Shown here: in pieces, positions 35,102-43,780 of the stretch
Layout of the letters: each line of letters begins with the position of its first letter
Position numbering within the stretch: the first letter of the stretch is position 1
Source: Blastococcus sp. Marseille-P5729
GTDB lineage: Bacteria; Actinomycetota; Actinomycetes; Mycobacteriales; Antricoccaceae
Assembly (NCBI RefSeq): GCF_900292035.1
Contig: NZ_OMPO01000001.1
Coordinates: 1,701,292-1,765,291, forward strand
Length of the DNA: 64,000 nt
Reading direction: 5' to 3'
The notes under the pieces: generated by a model
Databases searched by the model: none
What the model saw: the letters and a program-made list of their open reading frames with translations, nothing else
Told to the model about the DNA's origin: nothing
Position numbers and translations under genes: made by a program

Positions 35102-35989
35102 TCAGTCGCTCTCGGAGATGATCTCCTTCAGGATGGCGACGACCCGCTCGGCGGCGGGGTTGGGCACCGCGCTCTCTCGCACGAGCACCGACAGCCGGCG
35201 CACCGGCGTGGGCGCCGACAGCTGGACGATGCGCACGCCCTCGGGTAGCAGCTTGGTCGCCAGCATCGGCAGCAGGCAGATGCCGACCCCCGCCGCGGCG
35301 AAGGACAGCGCGGTCATGTGATCCTCGGCGTACACGGCCCACCGCGGCTGGAAGCCCGCGGACTCGCAGGCCGACGTCGAGATCTGCTGGCATGGGTTGT
35401 GCGGGGCGTCGAACTGGATGAACGGCGTGTCGGCGAGCTCGTTGAGCGCCACCGCTTCCCGACCGGCGATCGGGTGGCTCTCGGCCACGGCGATCACGTA
35501 GGGGTCGTCGAGCAGCGGCGTGCGCCGGTAGCCGACGGGCTCGGGCTCATGGGCGCGTTCGATGGTGAGATTCACGTCGGGCACCACCCCGTGGTCGGCG
35601 TTCTCGGTAAGCACGAACTGCAGGGTCAGGTTCGGCAGCTCGTCGGTGAGCCTCCGGGCGAGCGTCGGCATCCAGCTCGTCCCCGCGGAGGCGAAATACC
35701 CGACGGTCAGGCTGGCCGTTCGCCCGGCGCGCAGGTCGTCGATCTCGTTCTCGAGGCGGGCGAGGTGCGCGATCAGGTCGTCGCTTCGGGCCAGCAGCTC
35801 GCGGGCCGCCTCGGTGGGTGCGATGCCACGGCCCTCCTTCTCGAACAGCAGCAGCCCGGTCTCGCGCTGGAGGACGGCAATCTGCTGGCTCACATTGGAC
35901 GGCGTGTACCCGAGGTTGGTCGCGGCGGCATTGATCGTGCCGCTGGCCATGACGGAGCGGAACACCCGCAGGCGGTTGATGTCGAGCAT
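35102..35989 (-). CDS. LysR-family transcriptional regulator
   Basis: 295 residues: an N-terminal winged helix-turn-helix (LRVFRSVMASGTINAAATNL then GYTPSNVSQQIAVLQRETG) and a periplasmic-binding-like effector domain (from about 95). The divergent region upstream (35990-36068) is the usual place for its target promoter, but the gene that follows is only a short, doubtful frame, so the target may have been lost or lie elsewhere. Confidence 0.9.
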   Translation of the reverse strand: MLDINRLRVFRSVMASGTINAAATNLGYTPSNVSQQIAVLQRETGLLLFEKEGRGIAPTEAARELLARSDDLIAHLARLENEIDDLRAGRTASLTVGYFASAGTSWMPTLARRLTDELPNLTLQFVLTENADHGVVPDVNLTIERAHEPEPVGYRRTPLLDDPYVIAVAESHPIAGREAVALNELADTPFIQFDAPHNPCQQISTSACESAGFQPRWAVYAEDHMTALSFAAAGVGICLLPMLATKLLPEGVRIVQLSAPTPVRRLSVLVRESAVPNPAAERVVAILKEIISESD

Positions 35990-36068
35990 GCCAACACCTT
36001 ACCGACACTTATTGATCCGCAAAAACCATTCGCTTGTCCTAACGGTCGGGCAGGCGGATCGTGGAGAC

Positions 36069-36326
36069 ATGACGATCTTCAGCCGCACCCCTGGCCGCTT
36101 GCCTCGCAACCGTTCCAGGCTCGCCGGATCGGTGCCCTTCGCGGATCGTGACGCCGTACGCGAGGCCGCCGACCTGGCCGCGATCCGCGACGCCCGCCCC
36201 GCCCTGCCCGCCGACGACACGCGGCGTACCTCCGCATCGGTCCGCAACGGCGGACTATCTGCCGTGAGGTACGCCGCGAACGGGGCTGGGATTGCCGATC
36301 GGTGCGGGGCTACGCTCGCTCGCTGA
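36069..36326 (+). CDS. Short reading frame divergent from lysR, doubtful
   Basis: An 85-residue frame with a GGAG ribosome-binding site 5 bases before its ATG. Residues 1-60 are Arg/Ala-rich with no recognised domain; the last few codons overlap the convergent EthD-family gene. It may be the stub of a former LysR target gene, or not coding at all. Confidence 0.3.
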   Translation: MTIFSRTPGRLPRNRSRLAGSVPFADRDAVREAADLAAIRDARPALPADDTRRTSASVRNGGLSAVRYAANGAGIADRCGATLAR

Positions 36327-36612
36327 TGAACATGGTGATCAGCTTGTCGCCGCCCCAGCTGGCGAGGTCCTTGCCACTCTCCTTGCCGGCGTCCGACCCG
36401 AGCGCGGCCTGCAGGTCCTCCAAGGAGTCGAAGACCAGCTCGGTGACCAGGTAAAGCTGCGGCTCTCCGGTCAGCTGCTGAACGCGCCGGTTGACCCGCA
36501 CCTCCTTGAGCCCGGGCATCTTGCCGGCGATGGCTAGATGACCCTCGTACGCCTTGTCGAAGGCTGCGGCGTCCTCGGGCATCTGGTAGATGGCAAACAG
36601 CGAATGGCTCAT
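36310..36612 (-). CDS. EthD-family dimeric alpha+beta barrel protein
   Basis: 100 residues with the EthD-type ferredoxin-like fold: FAIYQMPEDAAAFDKAYEGH at the N-terminus, the MPGLKEVRVNR strand, YLVTELVFDSLEDLQAALGS, and a C-terminal ITMFISER strand. EthD proteins accompany various oxygenases and catabolic operons, often with unclear roles. Divergent from the PaaR-like regulator, whose operator at 36761 lies 150 bp upstream of this start, so it may belong to the same regulon. Confidence 0.8.
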   Translation of the reverse strand: MSHSLFAIYQMPEDAAAFDKAYEGHLAIAGKMPGLKEVRVNRRVQQLTGEPQLYLVTELVFDSLEDLQAALGSDAGKESGKDLASWGGDKLITMFISERA

Positions 36613-36760
36613 GGTGGCTCACTTTCTGGTCGGTGATCGATGCCGGACCGGGATCGGTACGGCGGCGGGCAGCAAGCCGCCCGGATTGCAGGCGAGCCTA
36701 TCGACGGAATCTCCAAGCGAACAGTCTGGATTTTCCGGGCGTACTACGGCAGACTTCTCT

Positions 36761-36780
36761 GACCAACCGAACGGTTGGTC
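36761..36780. promoter_or_regulatory. Operator of the PaaR-like TetR regulator (autoregulatory site)
   Basis: GACCAACCG-AA-CGGTTGGTC is a perfect 9-bp-arm inverted repeat, 17 bp before the TetR GTG start. Its core ACCGAACGGT recurs in the palindrome upstream of paaA at 47876, strongly suggesting one regulator for both. Confidence 0.8.
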
Positions 36781-36796
36781 GGATCGAAGGGATGCC

Positions 36797-37399
36797 GTGA
36801 CCACCTCCAGCACACGCCGCCGACAGCACGATGCCCACTCCCTGCTGCAGGTGGCGGTCCGCACCTTCAATGAGCGCGGGTACGACGGGACGTCGATGGA
36901 TGCCATCGCCAGCGCCGCCGGAATCACCAAGTCCTCGATCTATCACCACGTCTCGGGCAAGGAGGCCCTGCTCGGGCAAGCCCTGGACCACGCGGTCGCC
37001 GCGCTCGACGACGCCCTGCTGCCGGCCGAGCAGGCGCTGCAGATGCACGCCCGGCCGATCGATGCGATCGAGACCGTCGTACGCCGCACCACCGCGGCGC
37101 TGCTGAAGGACGTCGAGACCATCACCCTGTTCCTGCGAGTACGCGGCAACAGCGAGACCGAACGACGCGCCATCGAGTCTCGCCGCGCCTTCGACGAACG
37201 CGTCTCCGGCCTGCTCCAGGCGGCGGCGGACGCCGGCGAGCTCCGCGCCGGCATCGACCCGCCCTTGATGACCCGGCTGGTCTTCGGAACGGTCAACTCA
37301 CTCGTCGAGTGGTACCGGCCAGGTGGCCGGCTCAGCCCGCAACAGGTCGAGGATCACGTGGTCGCCCTCGTGCTCGACGGACTCCGTAGCCGTGACTAG
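36797..37399 (+). CDS. TetR-family regulator of phenylacetate genes (PaaR-like)
   Basis: 200 residues: an N-terminal HTH (FNERGYDGTSMDAIASAAG then ITKSSIYHHVSGKEALL, about 24-60) and a ligand-binding domain with FLRVRGNSETERRA and TRLVFGTVNSLVEWYRPGG. It lies 30 bp before paaK on the same strand and is preceded by a perfect palindrome repeated before paaA, so it probably represses both units and is relieved by phenylacetyl-CoA, as in other actinobacterial PaaR proteins. The GTG start is fixed by that palindrome's position. Confidence 0.85.
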   Translation: MTTSSTRRRQHDAHSLLQVAVRTFNERGYDGTSMDAIASAAGITKSSIYHHVSGKEALLGQALDHAVAALDDALLPAEQALQMHARPIDAIETVVRRTTAALLKDVETITLFLRVRGNSETERRAIESRRAFDERVSGLLQAAADAGELRAGIDPPLMTRLVFGTVNSLVEWYRPGGRLSPQQVEDHVVALVLDGLRSRD

Positions 37400-37429
37400 G
37401 ACCGAACCCACCCCAGAGGAGGAAGCAGC

Positions 37430-38767
37430 ATGATGGCCGAGGCCACCACGCAGATGTTCGATCGCGACGCCCAGACCATGCCCGTCGAGCAGCGACGAGA
37501 GCAGCAGCAACGCCGGCTCCAAGAGCTCCTCGCCCGCGTGCAGAACGCATCGCCCCAGCACCGGCAACAGCTGCACGGCATCGATGCACGCGAGGTCACC
37601 CTCGACAACCTCCACGAGCTCCCGACGGTGAGCAAGAAGGAGCTCCGCGAGTACTACCCCCTCGGTGCGCTCTGCGTCGAGCGCGGCGACCTGCGCCGGA
37701 TCCACGCGACCTCCGGCACCTCGGGCCGCCCGACGATCGTCGCCTACACCGAGCGCGACATGGAGGTGATGGGTCGCACGAACGCCCGCGTCCTGGACGC
37801 CGCCGGCGCGAAGCAGGGCACGCTGGTCCACAACGCCTACGGCTACGGCTTGTTCACCGGCGGGCTCGGGATGCACCAAGGCATCGAGCATCTGGGCGCC
37901 TGCACCGTGCCGATCTCGGGGGGCATGACCCAGCGGCAGGTCACCCTGATCCGCGATCTGTATCCGGAGATCCTGCTCTCGACCCCGTCGTACGCCGCGA
38001 CGCTGGCCGACGCGATGGCTCACGAGGGCATCGCTGCGTCCGCCAACTCGCTGCGGGTCGGCATCTTCGGCGCCGAGCCGTGGAGCGAGGGCATGCGGGC
38101 TTCGCTCCAGGCCGGGCTCGGGATCCGGGCGATGGACATCTACGGCATGTGCGAGCTGCAGGGGCCCGGCGTCGCGTTCGAGTCGCTGGACTCGCCGGGG
38201 CACATGTTCATCAACGAGGACTTCTTCTACCCCGAGTGCATCGACCCCTACACGGGGGAGGCGGTCCCCGAGGGCGAGGTCGGCGAGCTGGTGTTCACGA
38301 CGCTCACGAAGGAAGCCGTACCGGTGATTCGCTACCGCACCGGCGATCTGGCGTCCCTGCAGCGCATCGACGACCCGGGTGGCCGCACCTTCATCACCAT
38401 GTCGCGCATCGTCGGGCGCTCCGACGACATGCTCGTCATCCGCGGCGTCAACGTCTTCCCGAGCGAGATCGAGGCGGTACTGCTGACCGATGACCGCGTC
38501 TCGACGGCCTACACCCTGGTGATCGACGAGCGCGGAAACATGCCGACGCTCACCGCGGTCACCGAGCCGATGCCGGATGTGCCCGCATCGCAGATCGATC
38601 CGATGCTGGGCCAGCTGCAGCACGCCCTCAAGGACCGGCTGGGCATCTCGTGCCAGGTGGTGCTGTCGCCGCCCGGCGGGCTGCCGCGCACCGAGGTGGG
38701 CAAGGCGGTGCGCGTCAAGCACTGGCGCAAGGGCGAGGACTCCCCCTTCCCTGGCCTGCTCGGCTGA
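37430..38767 (+). CDS. paaK: Phenylacetate-CoA ligase
   Basis: Activates phenylacetate to phenylacetyl-CoA, the first step of the pathway. 445 residues with the PaaK P-loop ATSGTSGRPTIVAYT (about 92), the EPWSEGMR and DIYGMCELQGPGVAFE segments, VIRYRTGDL, and the C-terminal RIVGRSDDMLVIRGVNVFPS. AGGAGG lies 7-8 bases before the first ATG; the following ATG is an alternative. In one unit with the TetR gene. The epoxidase genes lie 5-9 kb downstream on the opposite strand. Confidence 0.95.
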   Translation: MMAEATTQMFDRDAQTMPVEQRREQQQRRLQELLARVQNASPQHRQQLHGIDAREVTLDNLHELPTVSKKELREYYPLGALCVERGDLRRIHATSGTSGRPTIVAYTERDMEVMGRTNARVLDAAGAKQGTLVHNAYGYGLFTGGLGMHQGIEHLGACTVPISGGMTQRQVTLIRDLYPEILLSTPSYAATLADAMAHEGIAASANSLRVGIFGAEPWSEGMRASLQAGLGIRAMDIYGMCELQGPGVAFESLDSPGHMFINEDFFYPECIDPYTGEAVPEGEVGELVFTTLTKEAVPVIRYRTGDLASLQRIDDPGGRTFITMSRIVGRSDDMLVIRGVNVFPSEIEAVLLTDDRVSTAYTLVIDERGNMPTLTAVTEPMPDVPASQIDPMLGQLQHALKDRLGISCQVVLSPPGGLPRTEVGKAVRVKHWRKGEDSPFPGLLG

Positions 38768-38876
38768 GCCGCCCGCTCAGTCGGCTACGTGCGGCGCTTC
38801 CTGGTGCGCGACTCGGCCCCAGCGCACCAGGAGTCATCGCCGTGGGCCACGGCTAGCGGGCTCGTAGACTGGGTCG

Positions 38877-39701
38877 ATGGAGCTGCCACGGGTGCACCAG
38901 CGGATGCGATTCGGCTGGCTGGTCGAGGCCGGCGTCCTGATCGTGTTCTTCAGCCCGCTGCTCTGGGGCATCTCGGCGCTGCTCGATCTGCCGACCTGGA
39001 TCACCCGCACGTTCATGTGGATGACGGTGTTCCTCGTGGTGTGCCTGCTCGTCGCGATGATCGCAGCACCCTTCGTGACCAGGTCCGAGCGGCGCGCGTG
39101 GAGCCGGTTCATGGCGCCCCCGGGAGTGGACTATCGGCCGCAGGACGCCGGCCTGGCCGCGCGGCTGGCGCGCTTCCCGGCCTTCCCCTTCGACCTCGGA
39201 CCCGCCGAGCTGCACGTCGTCGACGTTCTGCATACGGGCCACGCCGGGGTGCCGGTCGCCTGCTTCACGCTCGTCCGCAAGGTGCCGAGCACTCCGCGCG
39301 AGATCTATCAGGTGATCGCTGCCGAACTGCCCGGCACGCTCCCCTATCTCGGCGTCAAGGTCCCGCTGGAGCTGCGCGGCGCCGGCCTGCGCGGCAACCG
39401 GGTACAGATCGAGTACGCCGAGTTCAACGAGCGCTACCTCATCTCGACCTACGACGGCTCGGCTCAGGCGCGCAAGTACGCGGTCGACGTCCTCAACCCT
39501 CGCGCGGTGCAGGGGCTGCTGGAGCACGAGCCGCACGATGTGACCATCGCCGGGCGGTACGCCGTGAGCACCGGTCATTTCACGGGCAAGCCGGACCACA
39601 CACTCCAGCTGCTCCAGACCCATGGGCGGGCCCTGGCGCAGCTGGTCGCCTGGATCCCCGCGCACGTATACGCGACGTACGGTGAAGCCAGCAGTCGGTA
39701 G
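38877..39701 (+). CDS. Two-helix membrane protein with large cytoplasmic domain, unknown
   Basis: 274 residues: two membrane helices near the N-terminus (WLVEAGVLIVFFSPLLWGIS; MWMTVFLVVCLLVAMIAAP) and a soluble C-terminal domain of about 200 residues. The C-terminal part (FNERYLISTYDG, KYAVDVLNPRAVQGLLEHEP) resembles the same region of the gene at 39810 (FDERFTVQAEDPGF, QTRAELMEHIP), so the two are paralogues with a shared domain. No named family recognised. Confidence 0.7.
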   Translation: MELPRVHQRMRFGWLVEAGVLIVFFSPLLWGISALLDLPTWITRTFMWMTVFLVVCLLVAMIAAPFVTRSERRAWSRFMAPPGVDYRPQDAGLAARLARFPAFPFDLGPAELHVVDVLHTGHAGVPVACFTLVRKVPSTPREIYQVIAAELPGTLPYLGVKVPLELRGAGLRGNRVQIEYAEFNERYLISTYDGSAQARKYAVDVLNPRAVQGLLEHEPHDVTIAGRYAVSTGHFTGKPDHTLQLLQTHGRALAQLVAWIPAHVYATYGEASSR

Positions 39702-39809
39702 CCGCGGGTGGCTCATGGTGCTGGCCACTGTTCACCGTGGCGCCCACCCCGGGCGGCCGGACTCTGGTAGACCAATTGCCGTAGCCACCAGCAGAAGCAC
39801 GAGGAGCAC

Positions 39810-40568
39810 ATGAGCACGCCGCAGCCGTCACGCCGGTCGATGTCCAGCCGCGACTGGGCCATGTTCATCGCCGCGTTCCTCGGTGCATTCCTGCTCAGTC
39901 TCGGCTTCACCCGCGAGTCGACCGGCGCGAAGATACTCCTGATCCTGCTGGGCATCCTGATGCTCGCGGTCGCGGCCGGCATCCTGCTGTCCGAGCTGCG
40001 CGACCGGTCCGCCGAAGCCGCCGAGCGGGAGAGCTGGGAGTCCTTCGAGGACTCCCTCGAGGAGGGCGTGCGCTTCGATGTGCCGGACGGCATGGGGTAC
40101 GCCGCCGAGCTTCCGCCGGTGCTGGATGACCTGCGGGACGCCGGTGAGCCCGCCGACGGCCAGGCCCGGCACGCGATCGTCGGCGAGCGCGGCGAGATCC
40201 ACTGGTGTGCCTTCCAGCACGTCCGCGGCGAGGGCGCGGTCGCGACGATCGGGCTCGTCGGACTGCACCCCGACCGCGACGCGGACAGCTACCCGCTGTT
40301 GTCGGTCGAGGTCGCGGACCCGAATGCCGAGGGCTTCGACGAGCGGTTCACCGTCCAGGCCGAGGATCCCGGCTTCGCCGAGCAGGTGCTGAGCGAGCAG
40401 ACCCGCGCCGAGCTGATGGAGCACATCCCCTTCGACTGGCAGCTGGCCGGCAATCAGATCATCACCCGGGTCGACCGTGCGAGCAGCCCCGAGGAGCAGG
40501 TGCGCTTCATCGAGGAGCGGGTCGAGCCGCTGGCCCGGATCGCCGCCCGCATCCCGCTGGACGCCTGA
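39810..40568 (+). CDS. Two-helix membrane protein, paralogue of the preceding gene
   Basis: 252 residues: two N-terminal membrane helices (MFIAAFLGAFLLSLGF; ILLILLGILMLAVAAGILLS) joined by a short loop, a Glu-rich segment (SWESFEDSLEEG), then a soluble domain whose end (FDERFTVQAEDPGF...TRAELMEHIPFDWQLAG) parallels that of the upstream neighbour. Ribosome-binding site GGAG before the ATG. Role unknown; the tandem pair suggests a duplicated two-component assembly. Confidence 0.7.
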   Translation: MSTPQPSRRSMSSRDWAMFIAAFLGAFLLSLGFTRESTGAKILLILLGILMLAVAAGILLSELRDRSAEAAERESWESFEDSLEEGVRFDVPDGMGYAAELPPVLDDLRDAGEPADGQARHAIVGERGEIHWCAFQHVRGEGAVATIGLVGLHPDRDADSYPLLSVEVADPNAEGFDERFTVQAEDPGFAEQVLSEQTRAELMEHIPFDWQLAGNQIITRVDRASSPEEQVRFIEERVEPLARIAARIPLDA

Positions 40569-40666
40569 GCGCCCCGCCAGGCTCACCGGGCCGCCTAGGA
40601 CCTGCCGCGCGGTCCCGACGGTCGCACCCTTCTGGACAGCGAGCTACTGACGGGTAACATCGCGTC

Positions 40667-42073
40667 ATGGCTGAGCACGTGAACGCATTCCTGGACGATG
40701 CCCTCGGCGACTCGGACGCCGTGGACCTGGCGCAACGCATCGCCCGCCGCGAGCTGAGCGCGGTCGAGGCCGTCGACGCCGCCATCGTCCGGGCACAATC
40801 CATGGGCCCCGTGCTGCACGGCCTGGCCCATGAGGCGTTCGACACCGCTCGACACAATGCCGGGCTACCGCGCGACGGGTTCTTCGCCGGCGTCCCGACC
40901 CTCGTGAAGGACAACATCGATCTGCAGGGCCAGCCAACCAACCACGGCTCACGGGCCTTCACCGCCGACCCGGCACCACGGCACGGCGCGTTCACCAAGC
41001 GCTTCCTGCAGACCGGCGTGATCCCGCTGGGCAAGAGCAGGTTGCCCGAGTTCGGCTTCAACGCCTCGACCGAGTTTGCGGACGACGACCCGGTGCCCAA
41101 CCCGTGGAACACCGCTTACTCGGCGGGCGCGTCCTCGGGCGGCTCCGCAGCGTACGTCGCGGCCGGGGTCGTTCCGATCGCGCACGCCAACGACGGCGGC
41201 GGCTCCATCCGGATTCCCGCGGCGGCCTGCGGATTGGTCGGCTTGAAACCCACCCGCGGCCGGCTCCCGAGCGAGATGCTGGGCTCGATGCTTCCGGTCC
41301 GAATCATCTACGAGGGCATCGTGAGCCGCACGGTACGCGACACCGCGGCCTTCTACCGCGAGATCGAGAAGGTGTACCGGCCACGGCGGCTGCCGCCGAT
41401 CGGCGACGTCAGCGCTCCGATGCGCCGCCGCATGCGGATCGGCTACCTGACCCAGACGCCGGTGGCAGAGATCGACGCTGAGACCGCGCAGGCGTTGCAG
41501 CGCACCATCGCACTGCTGGAGTCCATGGGCCACCGCGTCGAGGAGATCCCGGCTCCGGTCGACGAGCAGTTCGCCGAGGACTTCTCGTTGTACTGGACGA
41601 TGCTGTCGTTCATGATCATGAGCGTGGGACGCCGAGCGCTGCACCGCTCCTTCGATCGCGCCAAGGTCGAGAACCTGACCCGCGGCCTGTACGACGACTT
41701 CGGCCGGCACCGCACCCGGTTGCCCGGAGCCATTCGCAGGCTGCGTGGGCTGTCTGGGCTCTGGTCGCAGAAGTTCTCGGCGTACGACGCGGTCCTGTCG
41801 CCGACGCTGGCGCACACCACTCCGCAGCTCGGCTACATCTCGCCGGTCGAGCCGTTCGAGGTGCATTTCGAACGGCTGAAGCAGTACGTCGCGTTCACGC
41901 CGCTGCAGAACGTCACCGGTGATCCCGCAATCTCGTTGCCGCTCGGGACGACGTCCACCGGTCTGCCGATCGGCATGCAGCTGGCCGCGGCGCCCGGCGA
42001 TGAGCGCACGCTGCTGTCGCTGGCCTTCGAGGTCGAACAGGCACAGCCGTGGCCCTCCCTCGCCGCCGCCTGA
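40667..42073 (+). CDS. Amidase-signature family hydrolase
   Basis: 468 residues with the Ser-cisSer-Lys triad visible at spacing identical to GatA: Lys81 (TLVKDNID), Ser156 ([12 protein letters not shown]) and Ser180 ([13 protein letters not shown]). It hydrolyses an amide to acid and ammonia; the family includes 6-aminohexanoate-dimer and aryl amidases. Between the paa blocks, so an arylacetamide-type substrate that would feed phenylacetate is possible, but this is only context. Monocistronic. Confidence 0.9.
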   Translation: MAEHVNAFLDDALGDSDAVDLAQRIARRELSAVEAVDAAIVRAQSMGPVLHGLAHEAFDTARHNAGLPRDGFFAGVPTLVKDNIDLQGQPTNHGSRAFTADPAPRHGAFTKRFLQTGVIPLGKSRLPEFGFNASTEFADDDPVPNPWNTAYSAGASSGGSAAYVAAGVVPIAHANDGGGSIRIPAAACGLVGLKPTRGRLPSEMLGSMLPVRIIYEGIVSRTVRDTAAFYREIEKVYRPRRLPPIGDVSAPMRRRMRIGYLTQTPVAEIDAETAQALQRTIALLESMGHRVEEIPAPVDEQFAEDFSLYWTMLSFMIMSVGRRALHRSFDRAKVENLTRGLYDDFGRHRTRLPGAIRRLRGLSGLWSQKFSAYDAVLSPTLAHTTPQLGYISPVEPFEVHFERLKQYVAFTPLQNVTGDPAISLPLGTTSTGLPIGMQLAAAPGDERTLLSLAFEVEQAQPWPSLAAA

Positions 42074-42202
42074 GCGGGCCCGCGACCTACTCCTGCGTGA
42101 TCAGCACGGTATCTACACCTGTGGCGACGACATCCAGGTCGGCGGGCAGCGACTGCCCGTCGGGACAGGCCGCGAGCATTGGCACAGTCCTGCGGAACTT
42201 GT

Positions 42203-43294
42203 TCAGGCGATGTGCTGCAGGAGAGCCTGCAGGACGTCGTCCTGACGCTCGAGATGTGGCGAGTGCCCGACCTGCGGCAGCGTGAGCTCTCGGTAGCTGC
42301 CGCCGGCTGCGGCGTACTTCTCAAGCACAGCGCGGGTCTGGGCGATCATCGGCTGCGCGGGCAGGACGTCCGCGCCGGGGTAGCCCGGGATCAGGCCGGC
42401 CTGCCCGAGCACCGCGAGGTCCAGCCCCGCGGCGTCCCCGACGATCAGGTCGCGATCGCCGCGCACCCATAGCACCGGCGGCTTCTGGTCGATGTCGACG
42501 ATGTCGTCCCAGCGGCAGTACTTCGGCGACATTGAGTTGAGGATGCCTTTGACGCCCGGCGCGAACCCCGGCCAGTTGGACGACGTGGTCGAATCGCCCG
42601 GGTAGAAGCCCGGACCGGTGTGGGTGGTGAGCATCGCCGCCACCCACATGTCCTCGTCGGGCGACGGCGCGGCCTGCGGGAAGACGTACAGCGAGCGGAG
42701 CGTGGCCCGCGGCGAGACCATCTCTGGGCTCTGCGGCGTGCCGCTGCCGTCGGCGTCCTTCGCCGCCAGCAGCTCTACCAGCCGGGGGTTCGCGCCACCG
42801 CCGCCTGTTCCGGCGGCGTCGTCGAAGACCAGCTCGCCGTTCTCGCCCTTGGTGCACCCATACCCGTACGGCGAGATCGGTGCCTGCAGGGTCAGGGTGC
42901 GCACCCGGCCGGGCGCCTCGATCGCGAGCCGGGTGACCACGCCCCCACCCATCGACCAGCCCATCGCGTCGACCTCGCTGAGCCCGAGGGCATCGAGCAA
43001 CGCGACGACGTCGTCGACGTGATCTCGCAACCCACGGGTGGCGTCGATCGGCTTGGGCTCGGTCTCGCCGTACCCGCGCAGATCGGGGGCGATCGGCAGC
43101 ACGTCGTCGGGGAGGGCGAGCATCAGCCGCTGGTAGAACAGCGACGACGAGATGTTGCCGTGCACGAGAAGGAGCGGCCGGCCGGTGGTCTGACCTGAGC
43201 GGGTCAGCACTCGCACGCGCAGGCGCGTGGTGTCGACGTCCGAGGCCTGGATGCCGTCGAGGATGGGGTTCGCCTGAACGGGAGTGAGATCCAT
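42203..43294 (-). CDS. Alpha/beta-hydrolase fold protein
   Basis: 363 residues. The oxyanion segment LLLVHGNISSSLFYQ (about 42) and nucleophile elbow MGWSMGGGVVTRLA (Ser about 116) are clear; the acid in RGDRDLIVGD and the catalytic His in VGHSPHLERQDDV complete the triad. A large lid insertion (about 140-260) separates the core halves. Probably an esterase or a C-C/epoxide hydrolase relative; the substrate is unknown. Its upstream region is the largest dispersed-repeat block. Confidence 0.88.
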   Translation of the reverse strand: MDLTPVQANPILDGIQASDVDTTRLRVRVLTRSGQTTGRPLLLVHGNISSSLFYQRLMLALPDDVLPIAPDLRGYGETEPKPIDATRGLRDHVDDVVALLDALGLSEVDAMGWSMGGGVVTRLAIEAPGRVRTLTLQAPISPYGYGCTKGENGELVFDDAAGTGGGGANPRLVELLAAKDADGSGTPQSPEMVSPRATLRSLYVFPQAAPSPDEDMWVAAMLTTHTGPGFYPGDSTTSSNWPGFAPGVKGILNSMSPKYCRWDDIVDIDQKPPVLWVRGDRDLIVGDAAGLDLAVLGQAGLIPGYPGADVLPAQPMIAQTRAVLEKYAAAGGSYRELTLPQVGHSPHLERQDDVLQALLQHIA

Positions 43295-43352
43295 CGGCCC
43301 AGCGTAATCGGAGCCGGGGCGGTGTCCTTCCGGTTATTGGTTCACCGCACGG

Positions 43353-43692
43353 CGTCTCGGCGTCGCCTCCGCTAGCGCTCCGGCTCGCTCGACGACCGTT
43401 GTACCGCGGAACCGCACGGCGTCTCGGCGTCGCCTCCGCTAGCGCCCCGGCTCGCTCGACGACCGTTGACCCGCGGATCGTGCGACCGCCGTTGTAGCGT
43501 GGCTCGCTCGACGACGGTTGTTACGCAGAACCGCACGGCGTCTCGGCGTCGCCTCCGCTAGCGCTCCGGCTCGCTCGACGACCGTTGAAGCGCGGGCCGT
43601 GCGACGACCGTTGTACCGTGGCTCGCTCGACGACCGTTGACCCGCGGGCCGTGCGACCGCCGTTGTACGTGGATCGGTCGACGACCGTTGTG
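43353..43692. repeat. Dispersed intergenic repeat, largest block
   Basis: Fills most of the 486-bp gap between the hydrolase and paaE. Three unit starts 'CGTCTCGGCGTCGCC' lie at 43353, 43420 and 43539, each followed by CCGCTAGCGC, CGGCTCGCTCG and ACGACCGTTG; further partial ACGACCGTTG and GACCGCCGTTGTA units occur between them. The motif matches 25752 and 32792. No convincing coding sequence. Confidence 0.9.
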
Positions 43693-43780
43693 TCCTGCGT
43701 CGTGTACCCCTCATCGATGACCGCGGAAAGGACCAACCAGGAGGGCGGCGTTCGTCCGTGAACGACTTTCGCAACACGTC

